Positions 9,714-19,659 of a DNA stretch of 64,000 nt are shown here, piece by piece. The DNA is from Sphingobacterium prati. GTDB lineage: Bacteria; Bacteroidota; Bacteroidia; Sphingobacteriales; Sphingobacteriaceae. A program made the translations under genes and the position numbers. The stretch covers positions 62,134 through 126,133 of the forward strand of contig NZ_JABJWY010000016.1 of NCBI RefSeq assembly GCF_013167215.1, written 5' to 3'. Under the pieces are notes generated by a model that saw only the letters and a list, made by a program, of their open reading frames with translations, searched no databases and had not been told where the DNA came from. Position 1 is the first letter of the stretch. Each line of letters begins with the position of its first letter.

Positions 9714-10802
9714 ATGATGGTGTTTAACAGCTTAAAAAATAGCTCCATGAGAGGACAGCTTTTCTATTTTTTTCTTCTTTTTACAATGGTATCCTGTGGG
9801 ATAACCCATAATGTTCCTAAAGGACCTTATCCAAACTCATTCGATAAGCCGAATATCGTAAATTCATTTGTCGACCAAAATGGTAACTTCTATCCAGATA
9901 ACTGGCGTAAAACCTATGGTGAGCCACCCAAAAGTGGCGATATAAATGCCTATTCGCTGATGAAGATCGCAACTGAAAAGGGGATAGAAAGCCAGCTGAA
10001 AAGTTTTGAAAAGACCCGTATGCTGGCTGTTGGTAGCAAAGTAAAGACAAAAGACCGTGTTTTCATATTTGTGCACGGCTTCAATGCACCGTCGGACGAA
10101 GTCAATGAGAGCTATGAATACATGCGCAAATTATTGAAGCTCAATTCCAACAAAGATGAGGTGATCAAATTTTATTGGGATGGTTTGCATACGACCAATC
10201 CCTTCGGAGGTGCTAAAGTATGGTTTTCTGCTACTTCGTTTAGCCAAATGGCCGGTGAATTTGGATTGCGGAATTTATTGAATAGCATTCATAATAAAAA
10301 AATCATTTTAATTTCCCATAGTCGGGGAGCATCAGTTGTGCTGAGTGCTTTAAGTAGTGCAACATTCAGCGAGAGTTTTGCCAAGGGTACGCTGGAGAAC
10401 CACAACGTAGATGTTGATGCGGCTAAAAAGCTTGCTGAAAACGGTAATGACATTACCTGTATTATGCTTGCGCCGGCAATAGGCCTCGACGACTTCAAGA
10501 TAAGGGATGTAATGAATGGAACAGATTCTTTCTGCCATTTAAGCAACCAAGTTAAGAAGATTCATATCACCATTAACAATACCGATGTTATGTTGAAAAA
10601 GTTTGTCGGTTTTCTGTCCAATAAATTGAAAGCTACCGATCTGGGCTACAAAGCCGACGTCTGTAATGAATTGGTCAAGCACTATCCAATTATGAAGTAT
10701 ACGGATTTTACCGGCATGAAGAGCCATGAGTTTAATAAATACATACGGAACCCCAAGTTTAAAACCATGTTAAAGGCAGAGGGAATTGCCGTTAATCGTT
10801 AG
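9714..10802 (+). CDS. Lipoprotein with alpha/beta-hydrolase fold (DUF900-like)
   Basis: Predicted surface or periplasmic lipoprotein with a signal sequence and lipobox ending in MVSCG, followed by a hydrolase domain. VFIFVHGFNAPSDE marks the oxyanion-hole strand, and SHSRGA at 201-206 supplies the nucleophile Ser203 in place of the usual GxSxG. Two adjacent ATG codons (9714, 9717) and a later one at 9747 are all possible starts; the last would give a more typical short signal peptide. The substrate is unknown. The following symporter starts 4 bp after the stop codon, suggesting co-transcription. Confidence 0.72.
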   Translation: MMVFNSLKNSSMRGQLFYFFLLFTMVSCGITHNVPKGPYPNSFDKPNIVNSFVDQNGNFYPDNWRKTYGEPPKSGDINAYSLMKIATEKGIESQLKSFEKTRMLAVGSKVKTKDRVFIFVHGFNAPSDEVNESYEYMRKLLKLNSNKDEVIKFYWDGLHTTNPFGGAKVWFSATSFSQMAGEFGLRNLLNSIHNKKIILISHSRGASVVLSALSSATFSESFAKGTLENHNVDVDAAKKLAENGNDITCIMLAPAIGLDDFKIRDVMNGTDSFCHLSNQVKKIHITINNTDVMLKKFVGFLSNKLKATDLGYKADVCNELVKHYPIMKYTDFTGMKSHEFNKYIRNPKFKTMLKAEGIAVNR

Positions 10803-10806
10803 GACA

Positions 10807-12060
10807 ATGCAGCATATTTTTAAGAGTCTCTATTTTCAGGTCATTGTCGGCATATTAGTCGGTATTTTCTTCGGTGCCTTTTTTCCGGATTTTGCAGTAA
10901 AGCTAAAACCGCTGGGGGATGCCTTTATTAAGCTGATCAAAATGGTCATCGCACCACTAATCTTCAGTTCGATCGTCATCGGAATTGCCGGGATGCAAGA
11001 TGTGAAAAAAGTGGGCAAGATCGGGCTGACTTCCATTATTTATTTCGAGGTCATGACGACGATAGCGTTGATTATCGGTCTGATCTTTGTCAATGTAATC
11101 CAGCCCGGTACAGGCATGAATGCTGATCCGGCGACCCTGGATATATCATCGGTGTCGCACTATATTTCTGAATCCAAGAAATCGCATAGTTTCATGGATT
11201 TTATCATGGATATTATTCCGGAGAATGTCGTTGCTTCAGTGGCCTCAGATAACATGCTGCAGGTGCTGGTTTTTGCCGTGCTTTTTGGAATTGGGATGAC
11301 AAAAATAGGTAAAAAAGCTTCGGAGCCCGTTATCAATGTCCTACAATCTTTTCTGAAGGTGCTTTTTTCCATTATTAAGATGGTTATGTATCTGGCTCCC
11401 ATAGGGGCGATGGGAGCAATGGGCTTTACCATCGGGGCATTCGGGATTCAGGCCCTCACCAAGTTGGGGATGTTGATGTTGAGCTTCTACCTGACCTGCA
11501 TTGTCTTTATCGTTATTGTGATCGGCGCAGTATTGCATTTCTATGTCAAGGTCAATATTTTCAAATTTCTGAAATACATTAAAGGCGAGATTTTAATTGT
11601 ACTGGGCACCTCTTCTTCGGAATCCGCATTACCGGGGATCATGCAGAAAATGGAGGATGCAGGCTGTGCGAAATCAGTGGTGGGTTTGGTAATTCCGACT
11701 GGCTATTCTTTTAACCTGGATGGGACGAGTATTTATCTGACTATGGCGGCAGTATTTATTTCACAGGCACTCAATATGCACCTGACCTTGGAACAAGAAA
11801 TCACCCTTTTGCTCGTGCTATTGCTCACCTCGAAGGGGGCAGCGGGTGTGACTGGTAGCGGTTTTGTGACCTTGGCAGCAACCCTGCCTGTTGTCGGACA
11901 TGTGCCTGTGGAATCCGTGGCATTGGTTTTTGGCGTGGACCGTTTTATGAGTGAAGCCCGAGCCATTACCAATCTTATCGGAAATTCGGCGGCAACGCTG
12001 GTCATCTCAAAATATGAAGATAGCCTGGATGAGGATTTACTACATGAGAAGCTTGGCTAA
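10807..12060 (+). CDS. Dicarboxylate/amino acid:cation symporter (DAACS family)
   Basis: Inner-membrane transporter of the GltP/DctA type, 417 residues from the chosen start. Eight or more hydrophobic segments are visible. Signature substrate- and sodium-site motifs are the serine-rich GTSSSESALPGIMQKM and NLDGTSIYLTM. An in-frame start at 10786 would overlap the preceding gene; the ATG at 10807 begins right before the first helix (MQHIFKSLYFQVIVGI) and matches the family N-terminus. The substrate could be glutamate, aspartate or C4-dicarboxylates. It ends facing lon, with a shared bidirectional terminator. Confidence 0.9.
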   Translation: MQHIFKSLYFQVIVGILVGIFFGAFFPDFAVKLKPLGDAFIKLIKMVIAPLIFSSIVIGIAGMQDVKKVGKIGLTSIIYFEVMTTIALIIGLIFVNVIQPGTGMNADPATLDISSVSHYISESKKSHSFMDFIMDIIPENVVASVASDNMLQVLVFAVLFGIGMTKIGKKASEPVINVLQSFLKVLFSIIKMVMYLAPIGAMGAMGFTIGAFGIQALTKLGMLMLSFYLTCIVFIVIVIGAVLHFYVKVNIFKFLKYIKGEILIVLGTSSSESALPGIMQKMEDAGCAKSVVGLVIPTGYSFNLDGTSIYLTMAAVFISQALNMHLTLEQEITLLLVLLLTSKGAAGVTGSGFVTLAATLPVVGHVPVESVALVFGVDRFMSEARAITNLIGNSAATLVISKYEDSLDEDLLHEKLG

Positions 12061-12264
12061 AGTAGCACGGCGCCAGACTTACCAAAATTGCGTGCAAGAA
12101 TAAGTGTCATGAGCGACTGTTAAGGGGAATGTGGCGGGCAAAAACGGCAATAAATAGCTGTTTATTGAATAGATGTGATGTGACAGTAGACGAAATAAAG
12201 CTGTCAGAAAGGAAAAAGCGAACCCATCGTGCAATGCGTATGCGTAAAAGAAAAGTAGGAACTG

Positions 12265-12315
12265 TATATAAGAAAAGGGGGATCCCAAAATGGTGGATCC
12301 CCCTTTTCTTATATA
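12265..12315. terminator. Bidirectional terminator between the symporter and lon
   Basis: Perfect 21-bp inverted repeat (arms 12265-12285 and 12295-12315), containing AAAAGGGGGATCC / GGATCCCCCTTTT with a 9-nt loop. A/T runs on both flanks let it serve the convergent genes on either side. The 200 bp between the symporter stop codon and the hairpin hold no convincing gene. Confidence 0.9.
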
Positions 12316-12338
12316 TATTCGTTTAACTCCTGAGCCAG

Positions 12339-14816
12339 TTACGACTCTTTTTTCGTATTTTCAATTCCCTGCGATAGATCTAAGGCACCATCTACTTTCT
12401 CTTGTAAGAGAGCAAGTTTAATCACCTGGGCCATTTCGGTCACGTAATGGAATTGCATATCTTTGATATAGTCTTCCTTGATTTCAAGAATATCTTTTTC
12501 GTTGGATTTGCAGAGAATAATATCTTTGATATTCGCACGTTTGGCAGCGAGGATCTTCTCTTTGATACCGCCCACTGGCAGTACTTTTCCACGCAGTGTA
12601 ATTTCACCAGTCATCGCCAATTTCTCTTTTACCTTACGTTGTGTAAATAATGATGTCAGCGCAGTGAGCATCGTTACCCCAGCTGAGGGCCCATCTTTTG
12701 GAATTGCACCTGCAGGAACGTGTATATGGATATCCCAATGGTCAAATACGCGGTAGTCAATCTCAAAATCGGCAGCATGTGCTTTTAAGTAAGCCAGTGC
12801 GATAGAGGCAGATTCTTTCATGACATCACCCAAATTACCTGTCAGGCTCAAGCGTCCCTTGCCAGGGCTTAATGAGGATTCGATAAATAAGATATCGCCC
12901 CCCACGGAGGTCCAGGCGAGTCCGGTTACAACCCCAGCGACATTATTGTTCTCGTAAATATCTTTGTCAAAGATAGGTGCGCCCAGTATATCTACGACAT
13001 CCTGATCGTTGATACTTGGGTTATAATCTTTTTCCATGACGATGCGTGTGGCAATACCACGGACGATAGAGCCGATTTTCTTTTCCAGACCACGCACACC
13101 AGACTCGCGGGTATAGTCTTCGATAATCTTTTCAATGATCTTAGCTTTGAGTGCAACATCCTTAGCAGCCATACCGTGCATTTCACGTTGTTTGGGAAGT
13201 AAGTGTTTTTTTGCAATCTCTATTTTCTCCTCGATGGTATAGCCATTTACCTCGATGATTTCCATACGGTCCAATAGGGCTGGCTGAATGGAACTCAGCG
13301 AGTTCGCTGTCGCAATGAACATCACCTTGGAAAGATCAAATTCCATTTCCACATAGTGATCATAGAAATGCGTGTTTTGTTCGGGATCCAGAACCTCCAA
13401 TAAAGCCGAAGAAGGGTCTCCTTTAAAATCTGCACTCATTTTATCAATCTCATCCAAGATAAAAACTGGATTGGCAGTGCCTGCTTTTTTTAGCGATTGG
13501 ATAATACGTCCGGGCATTGCGCCGATGTACGTCTTGCGATGGCCTCTGATTTCAGCTTCGTCACGCACACCACCTAAAGCCATACGCGTATACTTTCGTC
13601 CCAATGCCTTGGCGATAGATCTTCCCAAGGATGTTTTACCGACCCCCGGCGGGCCTACCAAACAAAGGATAGGAGCTTTCATATCATTCTTTAATTTCAA
13701 TACCGCAAGGTATTCGATGATACGTTTTTTTACTTTCTCTAATCCATAGTGATCCTTATCCAAGACTTTTTGCGCTTTATTTAAGTCAAAATTATCTTTC
13801 GTCGTTTCATTCCATGGAAGGTCCAGTAGCAATTCCAAATAGTTCAACTGCACAGAGTAATCCGCAGCAGCTGGATTGATACGCGATAATTTTTCAAGTT
13901 CTTTGTTGAAATGTTTTTCAATATCAAGCGCCCATTTTTTTGTTTTGCCACGCTTTTTAAGTTCTTCAAGCTCAAGGTCAGGTGTATTTCCACCAAGCTC
14001 TTCTTGGATAGTTTTCAGCTGTTGGTTCAAGAAATAATCCCGTTGTTGCTTATCCAGGTCTACGCGTACCTTGTTCTGAATCTGATGCTTCAGTTCCAAC
14101 ATTTGGATTTCGGTAGTCAACAGTTCCAAGAGAAGTTTTGCGCGGTTTTCAACCTTAGGAATTTGGAGCAACTCTTGTTTTTTGATCATTTCGACATTGA
14201 TGTTTGAAGAAATAAAGTTGATCAGAAAAGAGGGGCTTTCAATATTTTTGATTGCTATACCAGCCTCGCTAGGTAGATTTGGCGAAAGCTGAATAATCTG
14301 TAATGCCATTTCTTTTAAGGTCGAAATTGTCGCCTTAAAATGTTTGGTCATTTTAGGTTTTGCTTCGTTGAATTTTTCGACACGAGCCTTGAGATAAGGT
14401 TCGGTTTCGACAATCTCCACCAAGTTAAAACGTTGCTTTCCCTGAATGATTACCGTGGTGTTTCCATCGGGCATTTGAAGTACTTTGATGATATGGGCAA
14501 CGGTACCCACTTTATTTAGTTCTTCAAATCCAGGATCCTCTACTGTCATATCCTTTTGGGAGACCACACCGATTGTTTTACTGCCTTTATAGGCCTCTTT
14601 AACCAATTTGATGGATTTATCCCTTCCTACAGTGATCGGAATGACAACACCGGGAAATAATACGGTATTGCGTAAAGGCAAAATAGATAGTGCTTCTGGA
14701 ATTTCAGCGTTAGCCATGTCGTCTTCATCCTGCTGTGTCAATAAGGGGAAGAACTCTGTATCTTCCGCAACGATTGGAATAGCCTGACTGAAATCAAAAG
14801 TTTCGAATTTGCTCAT
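12339..14816 (-). CDS. lon: ATP-dependent Lon protease
   Basis: Cytoplasmic AAA+ serine protease that degrades misfolded and regulatory proteins. Domains in order: N-terminal substrate-binding domain (LPLRNTVLFPGVVIPI near residue 45), AAA+ module with Walker A GPPGVGKT at 388-395 and Walker B VFILDEIDK, and the C-terminal peptidase with catalytic Ser711 in KDGPSAGVTM and the partner Lys about 40 residues later. The chosen ATG (14814-14816 on the complement) gives MSKFETFDF and 825 residues, normal for the family; an upstream in-frame start would add 18 residues of unlikely sequence. Confidence 0.96.
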   Translation of the reverse strand: MSKFETFDFSQAIPIVAEDTEFFPLLTQQDEDDMANAEIPEALSILPLRNTVLFPGVVIPITVGRDKSIKLVKEAYKGSKTIGVVSQKDMTVEDPGFEELNKVGTVAHIIKVLQMPDGNTTVIIQGKQRFNLVEIVETEPYLKARVEKFNEAKPKMTKHFKATISTLKEMALQIIQLSPNLPSEAGIAIKNIESPSFLINFISSNINVEMIKKQELLQIPKVENRAKLLLELLTTEIQMLELKHQIQNKVRVDLDKQQRDYFLNQQLKTIQEELGGNTPDLELEELKKRGKTKKWALDIEKHFNKELEKLSRINPAAADYSVQLNYLELLLDLPWNETTKDNFDLNKAQKVLDKDHYGLEKVKKRIIEYLAVLKLKNDMKAPILCLVGPPGVGKTSLGRSIAKALGRKYTRMALGGVRDEAEIRGHRKTYIGAMPGRIIQSLKKAGTANPVFILDEIDKMSADFKGDPSSALLEVLDPEQNTHFYDHYVEMEFDLSKVMFIATANSLSSIQPALLDRMEIIEVNGYTIEEKIEIAKKHLLPKQREMHGMAAKDVALKAKIIEKIIEDYTRESGVRGLEKKIGSIVRGIATRIVMEKDYNPSINDQDVVDILGAPIFDKDIYENNNVAGVVTGLAWTSVGGDILFIESSLSPGKGRLSLTGNLGDVMKESASIALAYLKAHAADFEIDYRVFDHWDIHIHVPAGAIPKDGPSAGVTMLTALTSLFTQRKVKEKLAMTGEITLRGKVLPVGGIKEKILAAKRANIKDIILCKSNEKDILEIKEDYIKDMQFHYVTEMAQVIKLALLQEKVDGALDLSQGIENTKKES

Positions 14817-15161
14817 AGTGTTTATTTTGTGTCTTTGGCAGTCGCTGACATGTTGTCGGTAGACCTTCAAATTTTAAGCTTCAAATATTGTTTCCCCTAT
14901 AGTGCAAGGGAAGTGCCAATTGCTAAAAGGTAGCAAAATTACAAATCTATTTTTTTAGAATAGGAAAAAAAGGCAGGTTAAATAAAATTTATCTGCCAAA
15001 TGTTGGATAAATAGGCATAATAATTGTAATATTGGAGTGTGAAAGAATAAACGATGGCAGACTCTTACGGAGCTGAAATATTATGGTTATTTTTTCCTAG
15101 GGTAATAAACGATCAATAATGATCATAAAGGTATATTGAAAAAAAACGTAACTATTTAGAT
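14817..15161. other. Intergenic region between divergent lon and TPR gene
   Basis: 345 bp without a gene. On the minus strand two overlapping matches to the -7 consensus TAnnTTTG occur (TAATTTTG at 14934-14941 and TAGATTTG at 14942-14949), possible lon promoters with a leader of about 120 nt; no matching -33 box is seen. Nothing else is recognised. Confidence 0.3.
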
Positions 15162-15815
15162 ATGAACATAAAATCACTTAAATTAGGTTTGTTTACAGGA
15201 GTTTTTGCTTTGGTTGCACTTGGTGCCAATGCACAACAAAAACAAGCTGAGCATAGCAATGCGAATGTGAGAATGGGGCAAAAAGCTCTTTTGGATGGTG
15301 ACTTCAAAAATGCAGAGTCATACTTGACAAAAGCTTTACCTGCAGAGGGCAAGGATCCGGATGTCTTGTATATGTTGGGATACTCCCAATTTCAAAATGG
15401 TGATTATAAAAAGTCTGCTGAAACATTCGGAAAAGTGGTTGCATTAAACCCTAAAAATGCAAACGCACTATACTTTAAAGCGAAAGCGAACAACACACTT
15501 GCTGTTCAAGCTTCGAGCAAAGTTTCAGTAGCTAATAAAGAGCAATTATTGCGTGTAGCAATTGAAGATTATTCAAAAGCGATCGCAATCACGCCTACGG
15601 ACTCAAAATTCTACCAAAATAGAGCGATTGCCAATCGCGATTTGGGTATTTTGATCGGTACAGCAGGTACACCGAACTATAACAAAGCAATGGCTACAGA
15701 TGCTTACAATAATGCGATCAAAGATTATGAAAAAGTATTGAGCTTTGATTCATCGAAAAAAGATATTCAAACTGAGGTCAAAAAAGCTAAAGTATATAGA
15801 GACAACTTGAAATAA
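15162..15815 (+). CDS. Exported tetratricopeptide repeat protein
   Basis: 217 residues with a signal peptide (hydrophobic core LGLFTGVFALVALGANA, cleavage before QQK). TPR units follow: ALLDGDFKNAESYLTKAL, MLGYSQFQNGDYKKSAETF, and a third near YSKAIAITPTDSKFYQNRA. TPR proteins are scaffolds for protein-protein contacts; no catalytic motif is present. It probably works in the periplasm. Single gene with its own terminator. Confidence 0.8.
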   Translation: MNIKSLKLGLFTGVFALVALGANAQQKQAEHSNANVRMGQKALLDGDFKNAESYLTKALPAEGKDPDVLYMLGYSQFQNGDYKKSAETFGKVVALNPKNANALYFKAKANNTLAVQASSKVSVANKEQLLRVAIEDYSKAIAITPTDSKFYQNRAIANRDLGILIGTAGTPNYNKAMATDAYNNAIKDYEKVLSFDSSKKDIQTEVKKAKVYRDNLK

Positions 15816-15833
15816 TCTATAATACAGAAAAAT

Positions 15834-15868
15834 AAAAAAGGGAAATGCAACTGCATTTCCCTTTTTTT
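15834..15868 (+). terminator. Rho-independent terminator after the TPR gene
   Basis: Stem AAAAGGGAAATGCA / TGCATTTCCCTTTT with a two-base loop and trailing T run. Confidence 0.9.
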
Positions 15869-16013
15869 GTGAACTTACCTGCCATATACGTTTTCCATAC
15901 TATTTTAATTGATTTGTTGGTTTCCGATTGTTGTATCTAGTTTACTGCTTACAAAATTGCAAACGAAATGCTTGGGATACTGTTATATTATTGAATCAAC
16001 AAGAATTTAGCAT

Positions 16014-16568
16014 ATGGAAACGAATCGATTGTCAGCGGAAATGCAGGACATTCTAATCAGTCAAATGACGAAAGAAGCCGAAGCTGCACAAATTTATTTA
16101 GCTCTGGGTATATGGGCCGATGATCAGGGCTATGGCGGAATTGCCAATTTTTTATATCGGCATGCGCAGGAAGAAAGGAATCATATGACAAAAATTATGG
16201 GCTACATACTCGAAAGAGGAGGTCGTCCCCGAATTCAGGCGATTGCAGCGCCGCCTGCGGACCCTCAAACGTTGACCGAGTGTTTCCAACGTGTATTTAA
16301 ACATGAGGTGGACAACACCGAAGCAATTTACCGCATTGTCAATCTGGCTATGGAACAAAAAGATTGGGCAACTTGGAACTTCGCACAATGGTTTGTCAAA
16401 GAACAGATCGAAGAAGAGAAACTAGCCCTTGAGCTGATTGACAAATTAAAGATAGCGGGTGGAGACCGGGCTTCGGACGAATCCCTGTTTGCGTTGGATT
16501 CGTCATTGGAAAGTATGCCTGACGATGTGCCTTTGGCACGGGAGGCAACAGCCGACGATCCTAAATAA
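16014..16568 (+). CDS. ftnA: Non-haem bacterial ferritin
   Basis: Iron storage protein assembling into a 24-subunit shell. Ferroxidase-centre residues are visible in the four-helix bundle: Glu in KEAEAAQIYLAL near residue 21-23, the ExxH pair E54-R-N-H57, Glu in KHEVDNTEAIY, and Glu in VKEQIEEEK. At 184 residues it is slightly longer than the usual 165-175 because of an acidic, disordered tail (SLESMPDDVPLAREATADDPK region). Start ATG at 16014 gives METNRLSAEM, aligning with the family. It converges on the TonB receptor gene with a shared terminator. Confidence 0.93.
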   Translation: METNRLSAEMQDILISQMTKEAEAAQIYLALGIWADDQGYGGIANFLYRHAQEERNHMTKIMGYILERGGRPRIQAIAAPPADPQTLTECFQRVFKHEVDNTEAIYRIVNLAMEQKDWATWNFAQWFVKEQIEEEKLALELIDKLKIAGGDRASDESLFALDSSLESMPDDVPLAREATADDPK

Positions 16569-16622
16569 TGGATGCCCAAATCATGTAAAAAAGGCTTTCC
16601 GAGCAATTAAAGTGGTAGGAAA

Positions 16623-16668
16623 GCACATAAAAAACAGGGATTTCTAAGGATCCCTGTTTTTTATGTGC
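16623..16668. terminator. Bidirectional terminator between ferritin and TonB receptor genes
   Basis: Perfect 19-bp inverted repeat: arm 16623-16641 (GCACATAAAAAACAGGGAT) and its complement 16650-16668, with an 8-nt loop; A/T runs lie inside the stem in both orientations. Confidence 0.88.
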
Positions 16669-16674
16669 CTGATT

Positions 16675-18972
16675 TTATTTTTTTATACTGAGTGGAAGGT
16701 AGATTCCGAAGGTAATATTCCTTCCCATATTGTAAACACCATAGCTAGGATCCTCCTGCGATAACCTTCCAGGACGTAATCTGCTCAACGCGTCGTAATA
16801 GCGTTTGTTGGTTAGGTTAGAGGCCGTAGCATACAGCTTGACTTGTTGTGTCCCGAAATGCAAGGTAGTACCAATTCCAGCGTTGATCAAAGAATACGAA
16901 TCTGCAGCTGTTTCAAAAGTTTCGTCGATGCGATTCTGTTTAAAATAATTGTCTAGGCCTACGGATACGTAGAACGCATGGAGGCCATTTATTTTAGGTT
17001 CCAGACGTAGTGTGTTATGTAAAACACCGGCGGGAATCAATGCCAATGGTCTATCAAAAGTCTTATTTTGTGCGTATGTATAGGTAAAAGTGTTGTCCAA
17101 GTGTACCCAGTTCAAGGGATGGAAGTTTAAACCTCCTTCAAAGCCAAAGAGATTGGCATTCACCTGACCATAGCGATAGACGTCGTAAGTCTGTTCGTTA
17201 TTATCCTCATCCACGACAGTTTTCGTGTCGCCCTTTTTCGCCGAAGCATAAATAAAATTATGGATATAATTTTCGTAGATTCCGATGCTTCCGGTGACGA
17301 TACTATGCCCGAATTCAAGGGTGGCATCGGCCTGAAAACTACGCTCTGCTTTCAGGTTCTCATTTCCGATTTCGAACCGCGATGTACCTTCATGTACACC
17401 ATTGGAGCCAAGTTCTGCCGGATTAGGAGCTCTAAAAGCCGAACCAGCATTTGCTTTGAAGTTGAAATCTTCGCTGAAGCTATGCGTGTATCCTAAGGCA
17501 CCACTAATGTTGCTGAACTTATTTTTAAAACCTGGAAATTGTTCCTCATCATCGACAAAGAGCTGTTTACCTTTAGTATGAACGAAATCGTAACGTAATC
17601 CCATATTAAAGGTGTTCTCGCCCCAGCTTTTCTTGGCATAACCAAATGCACCCAGTTCGATCTGGTCATAAGCAGGGATCAAAAATTCAACGCCTTTATT
17701 GATGCTATGTTCCTGACTGGCGCTGATGCCAACAACATGCTGCCAACCGTTTCTTTCCGCCAGGTAATATTTGGCATCCAATGAATAGGTATTCAGATCA
17801 AAAAATAAGGATGGGGTTGCCGATTCAAGTTCGCGACGTTGATTTTTTTGGTAGCCCAGATCCAGTTTTAAATTTCCCGAACCGATCACAAAATTATTGT
17901 TGAGTGCAAGCTTATAATGTCGGATGTCCTGTTTTGGGAAATCCAATGTCCGGCTTTTGGATTCATTATATAAGGGATCCCCAGGTTCGGCATCGTAAAA
18001 ACCGATGTTATTTTTGAGGTAGGAGAAGTTAAGGTGTGAATAACCCCATTGTTTATTTAAACCCAGCATTCCACTAAAGCTGGTATTATTAAAGCCACTA
18101 TTGATGTAATGTCCAGCAGGTGTGCTGAAAGCGTGCGCATTTTGATAAGAACCACGGCCGCGCCATACAAAGCCGTTTTCATTACCCGTGAGCATGAGCG
18201 AGTTGTTGGTCAAGCCATTGTTGGTCGAGTAGCTCGAAAGCAATTCCCCTTTTATCTGGCCCGAAGTGGGGACGCTGGGTTCAAGGATATTGATAACACC
18301 GCCGATGGCATCCGATCCGTACATCAACGAAGCTGCACCCCGCAATACCTCTACCCGGTCTGGCTGATTTTGGTCGATCTCGATACCATGCTCGTCTCCC
18401 CATTGTTGGCCCATTTGCTTCACCCCATCGTTGACGGTCACCACACGGTTGTATCCCAAACCACGGATAACAGGTTTAGAAATACCCTGTCCTGTAGTGA
18501 TCTGACTTAGGCCCGGTACCTGGCGAGCCAGTGCGTCGATCAGGTTTGTGCCCCCTCCTTGTAATTCGTCTTTGGAGATCACCGAGACAGATGTGCTATT
18601 GCGGCGGCTCTGCGCAGTAACGAGCGTACCAGTGACTACCACTTCATTTGTTTCGATAATACTTTCGTTCAATGCAAAATCGACAGTTACATCCTCTGCT
18701 GTCAGATCTATCGTTTTGATCAGCGATTGGTAACCAATAAAACGCACCTCGACAAGATAACGTCCACGCGAAGGGAGTGATTTAAAAGAATAACGCCCCT
18801 GTTGATCCGAGGAGGTGTTCGAACGGAGTTGGAGCAGCGATATCGTTGCCCCGGCGATCGGTTGATTAGTTTTTGAATCTGTAACCTGACCTGATATGGT
18901 TGCAGCGGTAGCAGAAAATAGAAGGAAATAGCAGACAAGCATTAATATGCTGCCCTTAATTTTGAGTTTCAT
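16675..18972 (-). CDS. TonB-dependent outer-membrane receptor, probably for metal or metal chelate
   Basis: 765 residues: signal peptide, a carboxypeptidase-regulatory-like beta domain (ISGQVTDSKTNQPIAGATI), a plug domain starting near NEVVVTGTLV with the IRGLGYNRVVTVNDG segment, and a 22-strand barrel ending in an aromatic-rich terminus. It binds a ligand at the cell surface and imports it using TonB energy. No SusD partner follows, so glycans are unlikely. A small Cys/His-rich exported protein is encoded upstream on the same strand, which points to zinc or copper; this is an inference only. Confidence 0.85.
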   Translation of the reverse strand: MKLKIKGSILMLVCYFLLFSATAATISGQVTDSKTNQPIAGATISLLQLRSNTSSDQQGRYSFKSLPSRGRYLVEVRFIGYQSLIKTIDLTAEDVTVDFALNESIIETNEVVVTGTLVTAQSRRNSTSVSVISKDELQGGGTNLIDALARQVPGLSQITTGQGISKPVIRGLGYNRVVTVNDGVKQMGQQWGDEHGIEIDQNQPDRVEVLRGAASLMYGSDAIGGVINILEPSVPTSGQIKGELLSSYSTNNGLTNNSLMLTGNENGFVWRGRGSYQNAHAFSTPAGHYINSGFNNTSFSGMLGLNKQWGYSHLNFSYLKNNIGFYDAEPGDPLYNESKSRTLDFPKQDIRHYKLALNNNFVIGSGNLKLDLGYQKNQRRELESATPSLFFDLNTYSLDAKYYLAERNGWQHVVGISASQEHSINKGVEFLIPAYDQIELGAFGYAKKSWGENTFNMGLRYDFVHTKGKQLFVDDEEQFPGFKNKFSNISGALGYTHSFSEDFNFKANAGSAFRAPNPAELGSNGVHEGTSRFEIGNENLKAERSFQADATLEFGHSIVTGSIGIYENYIHNFIYASAKKGDTKTVVDEDNNEQTYDVYRYGQVNANLFGFEGGLNFHPLNWVHLDNTFTYTYAQNKTFDRPLALIPAGVLHNTLRLEPKINGLHAFYVSVGLDNYFKQNRIDETFETAADSYSLINAGIGTTLHFGTQQVKLYATASNLTNKRYYDALSRLRPGRLSQEDPSYGVYNMGRNITFGIYLPLSIKK

Positions 18973-19230
18973 CTGTAAATATTTTTATTCCACCAGTAGA
19001 TAGCGCTTATTCAAATCATCACCTGACGAATTTAGCGGTTGCATGTACATCTGTCTTGTATATGGCCTTTTAAATACACCGGGATTTATCCAATAAATCG
19101 CTTGAATGTGAATGCAAGGGAAATCCATTATGTAAATAGTCAGCACGAACTCGCAAAGGAGTGGTGACTATATTATCATAGTGCACAGCTCATTTTGTTT
19201 AAAAAGTTGGTGCTGTACATTGGATAAACG

Positions 19231-19545
19231 TTAACAAGTTGGGGGACCGCGATTGCCGGATAACAGTGCCCTGACCATCTGATCGCCGGGCACAAAGAAG
19301 CCAAATTCTATTTCCCGTTCGGGAAGGGAAAATTCGCTTTGGCTAAAATGAAAGAGTAGCTGTGGATGTGAATTTTGATCACAGATGGAGCATTTGGGAT
19401 GGTCTGCATGGTGTTTTTTAGGACTGCAGTCCACGATACTTAATGCTGCTGGCTTATGGGAATGGGTATAGACAATGAACTGACCAATTAAAAAGGTCAT
19501 TAAAAGCGTAAACGCTGCTAATTTGTTCAATGAAATACCGCGCAC
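19231..19545 (-). CDS. Small exported Cys/His-rich protein
   Basis: 104 residues with an N-terminal membrane or signal segment (LAAFTLLMTFLIGQFIVYTH) followed by a compact motif with many metal ligands: CSPKKHHADHPKCSICDQNSH. Not assigned to a named family. It is encoded upstream of the TonB receptor on the same strand, 258 bp apart, and proteins of this type are often seen beside metal-related transporters in Bacteroidota. A role in periplasmic zinc or copper handling is likely but unproven. Confidence 0.6.
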   Translation of the reverse strand: MRGISLNKLAAFTLLMTFLIGQFIVYTHSHKPAALSIVDCSPKKHHADHPKCSICDQNSHPQLLFHFSQSEFSLPEREIEFGFFVPGDQMVRALLSGNRGPPTC

Positions 19546-19607
19546 TTTATTTTTCTAAACTATTGCCTTCGCCGACATATGATGGGTCAAATATAAGGAA
19601 AATAATA

Positions 19608-19632
19608 AATGAAGCAATGATGTTGCATTTAT
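19608..19632. promoter_or_regulatory. Imperfect palindrome upstream of the Cys/His-rich gene, possible metalloregulator site
   Basis: The core GCAA-tgatg-TTGC lies about 70 bp upstream of the start codon at 19545, with partially symmetric A/T flanks. A Fur/Zur-type operator would fit the metal theme, but the conserved core is short and could be chance. Confidence 0.22.
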
Positions 19633-19659
19633 TTATTTTACATGAAGAGGAACAAATAT

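Noticed and set aside
12129..12326. 65-codon frame between the symporter and lon
   Set aside because: It runs through the bidirectional terminator hairpin, and its basic/aromatic composition comes from that inverted repeat.
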